From Tisiphia sp964030975 (lineage in GTDB: Bacteria; Pseudomonadota; Alphaproteobacteria; Rickettsiales; Rickettsiaceae), in the NCBI RefSeq assembly GCF_964030975.1, contig NZ_CAXIQH010000001.1:992001-1056000 (forward strand): a stretch of 64,000 nucleotides of DNA, written 5' to 3'. The notes under the pieces are model-generated. The model was not told the origin of the DNA and did no database searches. It saw only the letters and a list, made by a program, of their open reading frames with translations. Below are positions 8,413 through 17,624 of this stretch, piece by piece (positions within the stretch are counted from its first letter, which is position 1; each line of letters opens with the position of its first letter). A program made the translations under genes and the position numbers.

Positions 8413-9366
8413 TTACCATCTGATTAAAGCCGATCCCCAACTTACTCCAGCCCCAATGGCAGTGAGAAGCAATATATCGCCTTTTTTGATATTACCATAA
8501 GATTTTAGCGAAGCAAGTGCTAAAGGAATTGAAGCAGCCGAACAATTAGCATGTTTTGCAACCGTTTTTACTACTCTGCTCGGATCAATCTTTAGTCGTT
8601 CCACAACTGCATCTATAATTCTTACATTTGCTTGATGGGGGATAAAATGATTAACATCATCTACGGTAAAATTATTATTATGCAATATTTCTTCACCTGT
8701 CTTACTCATCTTTTCTACTGCATGTCTAAAAACTTCCTGTCCTTTCATTTTTATTTTACCGATTTTGCCATTGCTACTTACACCACCGTCAGTGTAAAGA
8801 ATATCGTGATAACGACCATCCGAATAAATATCACTATCTATTATACCAGAGCTATCATCACTATATTGCAAGACTACTGCCCCAGCACCATCACCAAATA
8901 AAATACAAGTAGCTCTATCACTCCAATCTATTAGAGACGACATTTTTTCAGCACCAACTAGTAATATTGTTTTATATTTTCTAGATTTCATCAAAGAGTC
9001 AGCAACATGTAAACCATATACAAAACCCGAACACACCGCTTGTAAGTCAAATGAAGGTACATTACCAAGCCCGAGATAACCTTGTAACTTAGAGGCGGTA
9101 GAAGGGAAGCTATTATCTGGAGTAGTGGTGCAGGTAATGATCAAATCTATAGATGATGCCTTTAATCCAGCATCATCTATAGCATCCTGACAGGCTTTAA
9201 TAGCTAAATGTGATGTATATTCATTATCAGCCGCGATATGTCTTTGTAATATACCCGTCCTTGAATGAATCCATTCATCGTTAGTATCAACCAATAGCGA
9301 TAATTCTGCGTTAGTAACAATACGCTCCGGCAAATAGGCACCACATCCAAGAATTTTACAAGCCAT
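8413..9366 (-). CDS. fabH: 3-oxoacyl-ACP synthase III (FabH)
   Basis: 317 residues, normal length. This cytosolic thiolase-fold enzyme condenses acetyl-CoA with malonyl-ACP to start fatty acid synthesis. The catalytic triad is visible: Cys in FDLQAVCSGF (about 112), His in HFIPHQANVRI (about 243) and Asn in AKHANCSAASIP (about 273). The N-terminal ILGCGAYLPERIVTNAEL and the signature NDEWIHSRTGILQRH are typical. It starts six bases after rpmF. In many bacteria plsX lies between rpmF and fabH; it is absent here, so the gene order is contracted. The 150 bases downstream hold only fragments of palindromic repeat. Confidence 0.97.
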   Translation of the reverse strand: MACKILGCGAYLPERIVTNAELSLLVDTNDEWIHSRTGILQRHIAADNEYTSHLAIKACQDAIDDAGLKASSIDLIITCTTTPDNSFPSTASKLQGYLGLGNVPSFDLQAVCSGFVYGLHVADSLMKSRKYKTILLVGAEKMSSLIDWSDRATCILFGDGAGAVVLQYSDDSSGIIDSDIYSDGRYHDILYTDGGVSSNGKIGKIKMKGQEVFRHAVEKMSKTGEEILHNNNFTVDDVNHFIPHQANVRIIDAVVERLKIDPSRVVKTVAKHANCSAASIPLALASLKSYGNIKKGDILLLTAIGAGVSWGSALIRW

Positions 9367-9372
9367 CGTGGT

Positions 9373-9573
9373 TTATGCTACTTCTTCATCTTTTTCTTGC
9401 TTCTTAACAATAACTTGACGACCATTATATGTGCCATCAGCTAAAGATATATGATGAGGCAGTTTATATTCCCCTGTCTGAGAATCTAGTACTACATTAA
9501 TTTTACCAAGTGCAAGATGAGAACGCCTCATGTTACGTCTTGATTTTGATGTCTTCTTTTTTGGAACTGCCAT
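9373..9573 (-). CDS. rpmF: 50S ribosomal protein L32
   Basis: 66 residues, beginning MAVPKKKTSKSRRNMRRSH, which is diagnostic for L32. The alphaproteobacterial form lacks the zinc cysteines, as here, and ends in an acidic tail (EKDEEVA). It is part of the large ribosomal subunit near the peptidyl transferase rim. It is the first gene of a probable rpmF-fabH-ihf-merR transcription unit. Length is normal. Confidence 0.97.
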   Translation of the reverse strand: MAVPKKKTSKSRRNMRRSHLALGKINVVLDSQTGEYKLPHHISLADGTYNGRQVIVKKQEKDEEVA

Positions 9574-9679
9574 ATAGCCTCTTAAAAATTATACTTTATG
9601 ATAAAAAGTATTTGTCAAATCGATTGAGCAGTATATTATACTTCCATTACAAAATCTAGGTATTTTAAACATAAACTTT

Positions 9680-10141
9680 ATGAAATTTATTATAATTCGA
9701 ACTTTTCTTATTTCATCTATATTACTCACATTGTGTAGTTGTAAAACTGTAGAATCAAGAGGACAGTATATTGATGATAATTTGTTAGCTACACTTGAAG
9801 AAAAAAGACTTAACAAATCGGAGGTAGAAGATTTAATTGGTACACCAACAATTATACCCGACTATACTCCTAATACTTGGTATTATGTTCAACGTTCTTT
9901 AGATAGGAGAGCATGGCTTGAGCCAAAAGTAATAGAACAAAAAATAATAAAAATTACTTTTAATAAAAAGAATGTCATTGAGGAGGTTTTAGTACTTAGT
10001 GATTCGCATAAAGATGATATAACTATAATGGGGGAATATACGGAAACTTATGGTACAGAATTAAACGGACTACAAAAATTTGTAAAGAATATTGGTAGGT
10101 TTAATAAAACCACTGAGGGAAAAAAGAAAAAGAAACGATAA
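9680..10141 (+). CDS. bamE: Outer membrane assembly lipoprotein BamE (SmpA/OmlA)
   Basis: 153 residues. The signal peptide is followed by a lipobox ending at Cys 21 (ILLTLCSCK), so the mature protein is lipid-anchored, probably to the inner face of the outer membrane. The SmpA/OmlA domain follows: LNKSEVEDLIGTPTIIPDYTPNTWYYVQR, matching the family's T-x-x-[ED]-x-x-x-x-G-x-P and WxY positions, then the beta-strand IIKITFNKKNVIEEV. BamE stabilises the BamA-BamD complex that inserts beta-barrel proteins. The tail is very basic (GKKKKKR), as in other alphaproteobacterial versions. It is transcribed divergently from rpmF. Confidence 0.87.
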   Translation: MKFIIIRTFLISSILLTLCSCKTVESRGQYIDDNLLATLEEKRLNKSEVEDLIGTPTIIPDYTPNTWYYVQRSLDRRAWLEPKVIEQKIIKITFNKKNVIEEVLVLSDSHKDDITIMGEYTETYGTELNGLQKFVKNIGRFNKTTEGKKKKKR

Positions 10142-10258
10142 AATCATACTTGCAATATTTCGTGAATACTGTATAAACTGAACGCTGATAGTTCTTAAAT
10201 CATTCGAATATACTCTTTGCAAATTTAAAGAGTATATAGACGAACTTAAAGAGTTTAT

Positions 10259-10333
10259 GGCCCCTTCGTCTAGTGGTTAGGACGTTACCCTTTCACGGTG
10301 AAAACACGGGTTCGAGTCCCGTAGGGGTCACCA
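10259..10333 (+). tRNA. tRNA-Glu (anticodon TTC), 3' CCA encoded
   Basis: Acceptor arms GGCCCCT and AGGGGTC pair (one G-U). The anticodon loop reads CTTTCAC with TTC in the centre, and the T-loop GGTTCGAGTCC is canonical. The discriminator A at 10330 is followed by CCA at 10331-10333. The 370 bases after it, to 10703, contain no gene or recognisable repeat. Confidence 0.96.
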
Positions 10334-10703
10334 TTCTTCAATTTTGCTATATTTTACGAACATATCGAACGGTAGATGTAGCATAAAGCTTAGCTTATCG
10401 CCTTTCAATTCCAGGTTCGCAAATACAAAATTTATCAATTTACGTTTTCCCTTAACATTCTAACCTTTTAGCCTGGATATTGCATAAATGCAGTGAAATT
10501 TATCTATGACCCCCTTGTAATATAAAGGATTCATAGGAATTATATAAAAATACAAATTGTATGTTTCTAATTTTAGTATATTTTAGTATGTAGCCTTTTT
10601 AATACAAGGGCTAGAGCAATTGACTTATTATCCATCATGCAATATCCGAGTTAGCATTTAAAACTGCATAAGATATATTAAAAAACTGAAATGGTAAAAA
10701 CAT

Positions 10704-11732
10704 ATGAAAATCAGAAATAAAAAACATTTACAAGAACTTTTGCAAACGGCAATAGAATTAGAACACACTATAATTCCTCCCTATCTATGTGCCGCTTATT
10801 CCTTAATGCCAGATAGTAATCCAGATGCCTATAATTTGATTATAAGCGTTGTCAAAGAAGAGATGCTGCATATAACTCTTGCAGCTAATGTTTTGAATGC
10901 TATCGGCGGCAATCCTCGAATCGGCTCTCCTCAATTTGTTCCTAACTATCCAGCTTATCTTCCTCATAGCAATGATTCATTTTTAATAAGTCTTGCTTGT
11001 TTTTCAGAAGATTCTATTGACTTATTTCTTAGAATTGAAAAACCAGAAGATACTGGAGCCTCTCCCAAAGAGACTCTTTACAGCACAATTAAACAATTTT
11101 ATGATGCAATAATCGATGGTCTAAAATATCTAGTGCATGAGCTTGGTGAAAAAGAAGTATTTTCAGGTAATATAAACAGACAATTTGGTACTAATTTATG
11201 TCACTATGGTGCAGGTGGTAAAGACATCAAAGTACATGACCTAGCAACAGCATTGTCAGCCCTTAATATAATAATTGAACAAGGTGAAGGAATGGATCGC
11301 ACCATATATGATGCTGCAAAAGGTTCTAATAAGAATCAGGATCCAAATCAGGAATTAGCTCATTATTTTCGCTTTAATGAAATAAAACAAGGAAGAAGAT
11401 ATAAGAACGGTGACACCGTAAGGTCTGGTCCAACAGGGGACAAGATAAAAATTAACTGGGATAAAGTCTATAACATATATCCAAATTCAAAGTTATCTGA
11501 TTATCCAAAAGATTCTGAGCTTTATGAAAATATTAAGTTATTTAACCAGAAATATACTGGTATGCTTAAAAAACTAGAACAAGCTTTTAATGGTACTCCA
11601 GATATCGTGCATGAATGCGTCGCTACAATGCTTGAGCTGAAGTATTTAGCCTTGCAGATAATGAAGAGCCCGTTTCCAAAAGATAAGTTATTTAATGCTA
11701 GTCCAAGTTTTGAATATATGCCTGGTTGTTGA
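10704..11732 (+). CDS. Ferritin-like protein of the VioB / iminophenyl-pyruvate dimer synthase type
   Basis: 342 residues. The N-terminal half is a diiron-type helical bundle: ELEHTIIPPYLCAAYSL (about 18-34) supplies Glu and His, and VVKEEMLHITLAANVLNAIGGNPRI (about 50-75) supplies the ExxH of the second helix. The ordering, including the IPPYL and AIGGxP motifs, matches the PF12902 ferritin-like domain found in VioB/RebD-type enzymes of bisindole synthesis and in many stand-alone proteins. Later, YFRFNEIKQGRRY resembles the conserved HYxRF/EI region of the family. There is no partner biosynthetic gene nearby, so the reaction is unknown. It is flanked by repeat-rich DNA on one side, and such genes are not part of the usual rickettsial core. 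I infer acquisition by transfer. Confidence 0.75.
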   Translation: MKIRNKKHLQELLQTAIELEHTIIPPYLCAAYSLMPDSNPDAYNLIISVVKEEMLHITLAANVLNAIGGNPRIGSPQFVPNYPAYLPHSNDSFLISLACFSEDSIDLFLRIEKPEDTGASPKETLYSTIKQFYDAIIDGLKYLVHELGEKEVFSGNINRQFGTNLCHYGAGGKDIKVHDLATALSALNIIIEQGEGMDRTIYDAAKGSNKNQDPNQELAHYFRFNEIKQGRRYKNGDTVRSGPTGDKIKINWDKVYNIYPNSKLSDYPKDSELYENIKLFNQKYTGMLKKLEQAFNGTPDIVHECVATMLELKYLALQIMKSPFPKDKLFNASPSFEYMPGC

Positions 11733-11866
11733 ATGAATCAGTGTAGTCGGATAAGCAATATCCTTCCATGCTCCTAGCCTAAATATTGCATGAAAGGATG
11801 GAGACAAAACCCTCGTAATATGGTATAATATTGGTATTGAAAGAACATTACACAGAGGGTTTTGTC

Positions 11867-11998
11867 ATGACAAATTGTACAGGATTAAGTTACCAATCGA
11901 AAGTAAAAAATCGTCAAATAGAAATAAATTTTACAGGGGGTAATATTAGTAGTGATGGCGGTGTATTATTGCTAAGAGAAGCAGATAAAAGACTTTAA
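11867..11998 (+). pseudogene. IS1380-family transposase, N-terminal fragment
   Basis: Forty-three residues from ATG, including EINFTGGNISSDGGVLLLREAD, which is the N-terminal signature of IS1380 transposases. The frame ends at a stop where a family H element begins. An inverted pair gacaaaaccctc (11803) / gagggttttgtc (11855) just upstream may be part of the old left end. Nothing after the family H element continues the protein, so the rest is deleted. Confidence 0.7.
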
Positions 11999-12000
11999 GG

Positions 12001-12236
12001 CAGGGCAGTTTAAAAGTCGCAACTAATGATATAAAATACTAGATTATAGAAACGAATAACCGTCATCGCGAGCCACGAAGTGGCGTGGCGATCCAAATAA
12101 ACAGCTTGCTGTTTTATTTTTGCCGTTGCAATTTTTTGGATTGCCGTGTCGTAGCGAAGCGGCTCCTCGCAATGACGTTTATGCATTTCTCAAAACAGAT
12201 TCTTATATCATTAGTTGCGACTTTTAAACTGCCCTG
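12001..12236. repeat. Family H element (236 bp), empty for family A
   Basis: Long inverted ends cagggcagtttaaaagtcgc / gcgacttttaaactgccctg enclose a degenerate family I-like core. Copies lie at 18496-18869 (interrupted by family A) and 50716-50949. No target duplication is seen at this copy, which fits loss of one flank together with the IS1380 remainder. Confidence 0.85.
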
Positions 12237-12608
12237 CACTAATTTAGGTTACAAATATGTAGAAAAAATTCAAAATAAAGAATATGATAGAGAATTAAAT
12301 TAGTTGCTTCATATTAAACAAAATTCTTAAAATTAGCATAGTATTTTGTAATAGAAATGTTGAGATGTTTTATGTTAAGTGAAGTTATGCATAATTGCTA
12401 TTGAGTGAAAGTGATAGGAAGGAAAAGCATTGGATGGCAGCCATTCTTAACTCTGTCAAGGTTAGCAAACTAGACACTAAGACACACCAGATAAGATATA
12501 TATTAATTATTATAATAATACATTTAAAAGTTGCCACTCTTTATTTCTTTCATCTTAAAGTACAATTTATTCCTGCAAGTGACAGATCAGTTGGAAAACT
12601 GCAAACTA
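12237..12608. other. Gap without a convincing gene
   Basis: Short frames exist, but none has codon use, a ribosome site or a motif that I would defend. This is probably decayed transposon DNA. Confidence 0.5.
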
Positions 12609-12732
12609 TAGTAAAGCTTATTGAATTAGGTGATATTATATGATATAAATAGGAGAAAAATATCAGTAATCTTTAAAAATTATTTGAAATTATTGCTATG
12701 TTTCTTGTCATCTAATTCAATAGGTTTAACTA
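12609..12732. repeat. Family A variant (A2), 124 bp, TA-flanked
   Basis: It keeps the outer arms (ttgaattaggtga / tctaattcaatagg), but the cccgc hairpin centre is replaced by an unrelated AT-rich core (tatgatataaataggagaaa). TA flanks at 12607-12608 and 12733-12734. A second A2 copy is at 32297-32400. Confidence 0.75.
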
Positions 12733-12891
12733 TAGTGATCAATCGCATCTTCTACACTCTTAATTTAAATTTTCTGAATTAAACTAAATCACCGGAATTT
12801 TTGTTAGGGAAAATTTCAAATGTATATGGTTGTTTTTGAAAAAGTATACGAGATCGTATTGTTGTGTCCTAAATCATTTTTTTATTTACTA

Positions 12892-13051
12892 GGTTCTGTT
12901 GACAAAATTTAAATTGTTTATATTTTGAGTATTTTTAAGCAAAAATTAATAAGATTTTTGCAGGAATAGTTATTCCTATTTCAAAAAAATCTTATAATTT
13001 GCAGCTAATAAAGAGTCAAAATAGAATAATTTAAATTTTGTCAACAGAACC
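12892..13051. repeat. Family B miniature element (160 bp, TA-flanked)
   Basis: Same ends as at 7452 (GGTTCTGTTGAC ... GTCAACAGAACC), with TA at 12890-12891 and 13052-13053. The centre is in the opposite orientation to the first copy. Confidence 0.85.
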
Positions 13052-13123
13052 TAAGGATTGTCATAAAATAACCTTGTAATTTAGATGAAATTAATCTATA
13101 GCTGTTTAGAAATATCATTAAGA

Positions 13124-13184
13124 CATTGTAACAAAAATAACTTTTTAATTTTGAGGGGATATTTTGTTACAATGTCTTAATTAG
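13124..13184. repeat. Inverted repeat around aagacattgtaacaaaa
   Basis: aagacattgtaacaaaa is answered by ttttgttacaatgtctta about 25 bases later. A single arm of the same sequence occurs after sucC (about 43329). This is possibly another small element. The rest of the gap to 13495 includes an AT-rich stem (aaaaacttga ... tcaagttttt, about 13383-13421) followed by a T-run, and nothing else. Confidence 0.5.
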
Positions 13185-13495
13185 GAAAATTTAAATTAGG
13201 GTTGCAGAAAATAGGTTCAATAAACAATTAGATTGTTTATTTTACTAATGAAATGATCACTATCTACATAACCCTACTATAAGAACACTGTGTAACGATT
13301 ATTCTTACCCCATTTGGGTTCAAGAATCATCCACTAGGGCTTACCAATACTCAATAATAAATATATTTAGTATATAGCTTACAAAAACTTGAGTAATTGA
13401 TTTATCAATTTTCAAGTTTTTATTTTTTTATGCACAGTTTGTGATTATTACAGTCTGAAATAAGTTCAGGATTTATACATACAGTTCAGGATTAT

Positions 13496-14800
13496 ATGTC
13501 ACAAAAGCTCGGTTTTTGGTCAGTTTTTGCTTTAGTTATTGGTAGCCAAGTTGGCACCAGTGTTTTAATATTACCAGCAAGTTTAGCACCATTCGGTATT
13601 TTTAGTTTAGTTGGAGGGATAATATCTTCCTGCGGTGCTGTAATTTTAGCCTTGTTATTTGCTATACTTTGTTCACAATTCCCACAAACAGGCGGACCAC
13701 ATGTTTATTTAAAAAAGGCATTTGGCAACGATGTAGCATTTTTCACAGGTTGGACTTATTGGGTTATTTCATGGGTTAGTACGGCTGTAGTGGTTATTTC
13801 AGCTATTACATATCTCACACCTTTAATTGGGGTGAATAATAGTTTTATATGCTTAATTTTGCAAATATTATTGCTATTTGCTATTATGTTGCTAAACCTT
13901 AAAGGTATAGGAACAGCAGGAAGGGCTGAATTTATATTAACAACGTTAAAATTTATTCCACTAATAGTAGTGCCAGTTACAGCATTATATCAGTTTGATA
14001 GTAATAATTTTGTTATGGATAAGCAAATAACTAATTTAACTTTTTCTCAAATTATTGGTAAGGTAACATTATTAACATTCTGGGGATTCATTGGTTTAGA
14101 GTCAGCAACTGCTCAAGCTGGTTCGGTAATTAACCCATCGAAAACAATACCAAGAGCCGTAGTAATAGGTACGCTTTGTGTTGCTATTTTGTATTTCATT
14201 AATAGTGTTGGAATAATTGGTTTAATCCCTCCAGAAGATTTAATACATTCTAAAGCTCCTTATGTAGATGCTACCCAAATAATTTTTGGTGGTCAGTGGC
14301 ATATACTTATCTCTTTGATTGCCTCAATTATTTGCATTGGAACATTAAATGCCTGGGTACTAATCAGTGGACAGATTTCTTTGGGACTAGCCCAAGACGG
14401 TTTAATGCCATCTTTTTTTGCTAAACAAAATAAAAATGGTGCTCCAATTTGGAGTTTGGTCATAAGTTGTACTGGAATATTAGCATTATTGATTAGTACA
14501 ACCAATGAAGATTTATCGGAACAAATTACCGACATAATTGATTTTTCTGTTATCTCTTTTTTATTTGTATATCTAGCCTGTAGCATAGCTTTTTTAAAAT
14601 TACTGTTAACAAAATCAGAGAAATCTTCAATATATGAATGGTTGATTGCCCTTGGATCAATTGTCTTTTGTTTATGGATTATTTATGAAACACCATTAAA
14701 GGTTACAGTAATAGCTATCTCATTTGTGTTAAGCGGAATACCTGTTTATTTTCTTTGGTATAAGCAATGGCTTTTTAGGTTATGTAAACAAATTTTATAA
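13496..14800 (+). CDS. APC-family amino acid permease
   Basis: 434 residues with about 12 hydrophobic segments. The first helix begins FWSVFALVIGSQVGTSVLILPASLAPFG, matching the G-[ST]-x-[IV]-G-x-[GS] substrate loop of the amino acid-polyamine-organocation superfamily. PQTGGPHVYLKKAFGNDVAFFTGW is the conserved loop after helix 2, and TFWGFIGLESATAQAGSVINPSKTIPRA is the helix 6 region. The overall look is closest to the basic amino acid/polyamine antiporter branch (AdiC, PotE). Intracellular bacteria use such carriers to take host amino acids. It lies eight bases before the LytM lipoprotein and may share its transcript. The exact substrate is not readable. Confidence 0.88.
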   Translation: MSQKLGFWSVFALVIGSQVGTSVLILPASLAPFGIFSLVGGIISSCGAVILALLFAILCSQFPQTGGPHVYLKKAFGNDVAFFTGWTYWVISWVSTAVVVISAITYLTPLIGVNNSFICLILQILLLFAIMLLNLKGIGTAGRAEFILTTLKFIPLIVVPVTALYQFDSNNFVMDKQITNLTFSQIIGKVTLLTFWGFIGLESATAQAGSVINPSKTIPRAVVIGTLCVAILYFINSVGIIGLIPPEDLIHSKAPYVDATQIIFGGQWHILISLIASIICIGTLNAWVLISGQISLGLAQDGLMPSFFAKQNKNGAPIWSLVISCTGILALLISTTNEDLSEQITDIIDFSVISFLFVYLACSIAFLKLLLTKSEKSSIYEWLIALGSIVFCLWIIYETPLKVTVIAISFVLSGIPVYFLWYKQWLFRLCKQIL

Positions 14801-14808
14801 GGATATAA

Positions 14809-15666
14809 ATGCTTAAGTCCTTTATATTATTATTAACTATATTATTCCTACAAGGATGTAGCACCTCACCTATTAACAAGACACTTTTAAATGTCACTGC
14901 ACAACAATTACAAAAGGATCATAAACTAAATCACGGCACTTTAATTATACAATATAATTTAGCAGCACTAAGTAAAAATAACTGTATCTATGCAAAAAAT
15001 TTTGGTCTTGTTATTAATAATGAAAAATATAACAAGGCTTTTTTACAAAAATTTAAAGCCAGTAGGACTAAGAATATTAATAGTCAAGCAATTAATAGCC
15101 AGGCAATGATTAAATCAACCAAGATTAAAGATTTACTGCTAAAGTTAAATTGTAAGTATAAGTTCTTATCTAAGAAAGAATTACAGCTTGTTCAAAAAGC
15201 TAGCAATAAAAATAGCTCTTATAACATTAATGAGTTGGGGCAACTAGATAAGCTAACTGCTACTATTCCTATAATGTTACCACAATATAATGTAAAGGTT
15301 ACTAGTCATTACGGCATGCGTAAACATCCTAGGAAAAAACAAAGAAAACTCCACTGTGGAACAGACTTAAAAGGATACCAAGACTCTTCCATTTATGCCT
15401 CTGCTGATGGAATAATTATTACCATAAAGCGAAAAAGTGCTTATGGAAATTTGATAGAAATAAAACATTCAGATAAATTCATTACCAAATATGCTCACTT
15501 AAAAAAAATACACGTAAAAGAAGGAGATATGGTGACCAAAGGTCAGATTGTTGGAGTACAAGGTAATAGTGGTAATAGTACGGGAGAGCATTTGCATTTT
15601 GAAATTTGGCTCAATAACAAGCATATCAACCCTTTTGATTTCATATCACACGCTTGCAATTGTTAA
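14809..15666 (+). CDS. M23-family (LytM domain) peptidase lipoprotein
   Basis: 285 residues. The signal peptide ends in a lipobox at Cys 17 (LFLQGCSTS). After a basic, low-complexity middle, the C-terminal 130 residues form a LytM domain: SHYGMRKHPRKKQRKLHCGTDLKG, with the zinc ligands His and Asp of HxGxD, then YAHLKKIHVKEGDMVTKGQIVG, and the HLHFEIW ligand motif near the end. All zinc ligands are present, so it may be an active endopeptidase cutting peptidoglycan cross-links, or an amidase activator like NlpD. The missing LysM domain argues against true NlpD. The promoter of the following tRNA lies within its last codons. Confidence 0.88.
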   Translation: MLKSFILLLTILFLQGCSTSPINKTLLNVTAQQLQKDHKLNHGTLIIQYNLAALSKNNCIYAKNFGLVINNEKYNKAFLQKFKASRTKNINSQAINSQAMIKSTKIKDLLLKLNCKYKFLSKKELQLVQKASNKNSSYNINELGQLDKLTATIPIMLPQYNVKVTSHYGMRKHPRKKQRKLHCGTDLKGYQDSSIYASADGIIITIKRKSAYGNLIEIKHSDKFITKYAHLKKIHVKEGDMVTKGQIVGVQGNSGNSTGEHLHFEIWLNNKHINPFDFISHACNC

Positions 15667-15681
15667 AAACTTTGCTATAAT
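15654..15681 (+). promoter_or_regulatory. Sigma-70-type promoter for tRNA-Arg
   Basis: TTGCAA (15654-15659) and TATAAT (15676-15681) with a 16-base spacer, placed about 27 bases before the tRNA. It overlaps the 3' end of the M23 gene. Confidence 0.7.
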
Positions 15682-15707
15682 GCTGGTTCTTTACAATAGT
15701 GACAAGA

Positions 15708-15784
15708 GAAGCCGTAGCTCAGCAGGATAGAGCGAGTGATTCCTAATCACTAGGTCGGGGGTTCGAATCCCTCCGGTTTCACCA
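15708..15784 (+). tRNA. tRNA-Arg (anticodon CCT), 3' CCA encoded
   Basis: Acceptor arms GAAGCCG and CGGTTTC pair (one G-U). The anticodon stem GTGAT/ATCAC surrounds TCCTA with CCT as anticodon. The T-arm GGGGGTTCGAATCCCTC is canonical, with discriminator A at 15781 and CCA at 15782-15784. Confidence 0.95.
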
Positions 15785-15960
15785 GATTCTTTCTTATATA
15801 TATCAGTATTTCAGCGATTTTATAATTTTTTAAAGCAATTTCCATGGCTATTTCATTACTGTTTTTTATTAAAAGTCCCCAAATTTGACCTACAAAAAAA
15901 TCTATTTTTAACCGTTTTACAAGGGGGCAAAATTACCGACTATGTTGTAGAAAATAGTAT

Positions 15961-16106
15961 TAGACTTCCTGCATAAATCAATCTAGTTGGTGATTTTGTC
16001 GTCGAAACTTGCCTCCGCTCCTCACGTACGTCTATGTACGCTGCGGTGCTCGGCTTCGTTTCTCCTAAAAATCCCTCAACTATTTTTGACTTATGCAGGA
16101 AGTCTA
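15961..16106. repeat. Family D element (146 bp)
   Basis: Perfect inverted ends TAGACTTCCTGCATAA / TTATGCAGGAAGTCTA around a GC-rich imperfect palindrome (ctccgctcctcacgtacg ... cgctgcggtgctcgg). An apparently identical copy, in the same orientation, lies at 51235-51380. No gene is visible in the rest of the gap 15785-16249. Confidence 0.85.
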
Positions 16107-16249
16107 TTATGGTTTTCAACTAAACCGTCAGAAAAAGTTAATTATGAATAGAAAAGCTATCAAATAGGGGTTACAATTGCTTCATCAACCCACGGTCTTT
16201 TTCTCAATGACATTTAGGAACTTATAACAATATCAAGAACCTATTCAGA

Positions 16250-16969
16250 TTAGCTATAAGTTCTATCTTTTAATAAATCAGCTATTGCCTGATAAGATTT
16301 AATAGCTCTTTCTGGATCAGTGGCAATCATTTCTGCTCCCAGTTTCTCATTATTACTCATATTCCATAAACGGCAATTATCAGGGCTGATTTCATCTGCC
16401 AACATTACCATAAAGTCTTCACCATTAAATACTCTACCAAATTCTAGTCTGCATTCAACAAGTCTTATACCAATAGCTGTAAATAGTCCACTTAAGAAAT
16501 CATGTGTTCTGATGGCTTGATGTTTTACCTCATCAATTTCTTGCTTACTTAGCCAACCAAAATTCAGTATTTGATGTTCATTAATTATAGGATGCTTTAA
16601 TTCTCTACTTCTGACTCTAAAATCGATAACTGGGTGATCGAATACATATCCTTCTTCCATAGAGAACTCTTTTACAAATCTGCCGCATGCTACTGTAGAA
16701 ATCGATATTTGAATGGGGAAAATATCCACAGATTGTATTAATTGTTCACGCATATTTATTTTTTCAATTAGGTGATTCTCTATCCCCACCATATCGAGCT
16801 TACTCATTATAAAGGATGAAATATTATTATTCAGCACTCCTTTACCCGAAATATCAAAAATCTCGCCACTTTCTAAAGTAATTTTGTCAGTAAAGGACAT
16901 AATAAAAGCAAAATCTTCTTGAGACTGATAAAGAGCTTTGCTTGATCCTTGATATAATTTTTGTTTCAT
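16250..16969 (-). CDS. purC: Phosphoribosylaminoimidazole-succinocarboxamide synthase (PurC)
   Basis: 239 residues, normal length. It catalyses the ATP-dependent joining of aspartate to CAIR in purine synthesis. Family motifs visible: KQKLYQGSSKALYQ at the start (ATP lid), TDKITLESGEIFDISGKG, and further on LVECRLEFGRVFNGEDFMVMLADEISPDNCRLW, containing the signature LxDEISPDxxR. No other purine gene is nearby. Rickettsiae are known to lack most of the pathway yet keep this gene, so its role there is obscure. It is followed after a 13-base spacing by the exoD-like gene's end, in the same direction. Confidence 0.95.
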   Translation of the reverse strand: MKQKLYQGSSKALYQSQEDFAFIMSFTDKITLESGEIFDISGKGVLNNNISSFIMSKLDMVGIENHLIEKINMREQLIQSVDIFPIQISISTVACGRFVKEFSMEEGYVFDHPVIDFRVRSRELKHPIINEHQILNFGWLSKQEIDEVKHQAIRTHDFLSGLFTAIGIRLVECRLEFGRVFNGEDFMVMLADEISPDNCRLWNMSNNEKLGAEMIATDPERAIKSYQAIADLLKDRTYS

Positions 16970-16982
16970 TGGAAGAATAACG

Positions 16983-17624
16983 TCAGAAAAATAGATTAAA
17001 TAAATATTTTATGCTAATCCAGCTGGCAGTAATTGCTATAACAGCTATAATAAGACCAATTATAGAGATTATAAACCCAAGAAATATAGTTAATCCATCT
17101 CGATTTAAAAGACCTAATGTCATTATAGTAATACCAAGGGCAGGTACAGCATTGGTTAGAGGCAAAGGTATTGATATGGCAATAGCACAAATCAGTGATA
17201 CTAAACCAACAAATTGTTCGCAATATATAGAAGATGCAAAACTAAATCTTGGTCGTATATATTTCTCTACCAATTTAATTTTTGGTACAATCTTGTTACT
17301 TATATTGATAAGTATATCATTGCCAATTTGATAGTTATTAATTTTCGATGGTAAAGAAACTTGTCTAAAGCCAAGCAACATCTGCATAGATAAAATAATC
17401 AAGGGTATCCCTACTATAGTAGTAAAACCCGGAGGGTACGGTAGAGGAATTGCAATTGGTATGGCAAAGAAAAGCATTGTTAATAGAAGCCCGTTTTCAT
17501 GAAAGTCAGTTAACAACTCACTGATTTTAGTTTTTTCTTTTTTCTCTTTCTGTCCTAGTTTGCAAAAAATACTAGATACTTTAGCTCTATCTAGTTGTTT
17601 ATTTTTTGCAGTAATATTAAACAT
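16983..17624 (-). CDS. ExoD-family membrane protein
   Basis: 213 residues with four or more hydrophobic segments. It matches the exopolysaccharide-synthesis ExoD family, shown by ISELLTDFHENGLLLTMLFFAIPIAIPLPYPPGFTTIVGIPLIILSMQMLLG and the symmetric second half IAISIPLPLTNAVPALGITIMTLGLLNRDG. The repeated P-L-P and G-x-P-L-I positions are the family hallmark. In Rhizobium, ExoD affects polysaccharide and alkaline tolerance; the molecular function is not known. It lies just upstream of purC in the same direction. Confidence 0.85.
   Translation of the reverse strand: MFNITAKNKQLDRAKVSSIFCKLGQKEKKEKTKISELLTDFHENGLLLTMLFFAIPIAIPLPYPPGFTTIVGIPLIILSMQMLLGFRQVSLPSKINNYQIGNDILINISNKIVPKIKLVEKYIRPRFSFASSIYCEQFVGLVSLICAIAISIPLPLTNAVPALGITIMTLGLLNRDGLTIFLGFIISIIGLIIAVIAITASWISIKYLFNLFF

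Noticed and set aside
12085..12643. Two short frames in the repeat-rich gap
   Set aside because: The first is translated from family H; the second ends in a family A variant and has no gene-like features.
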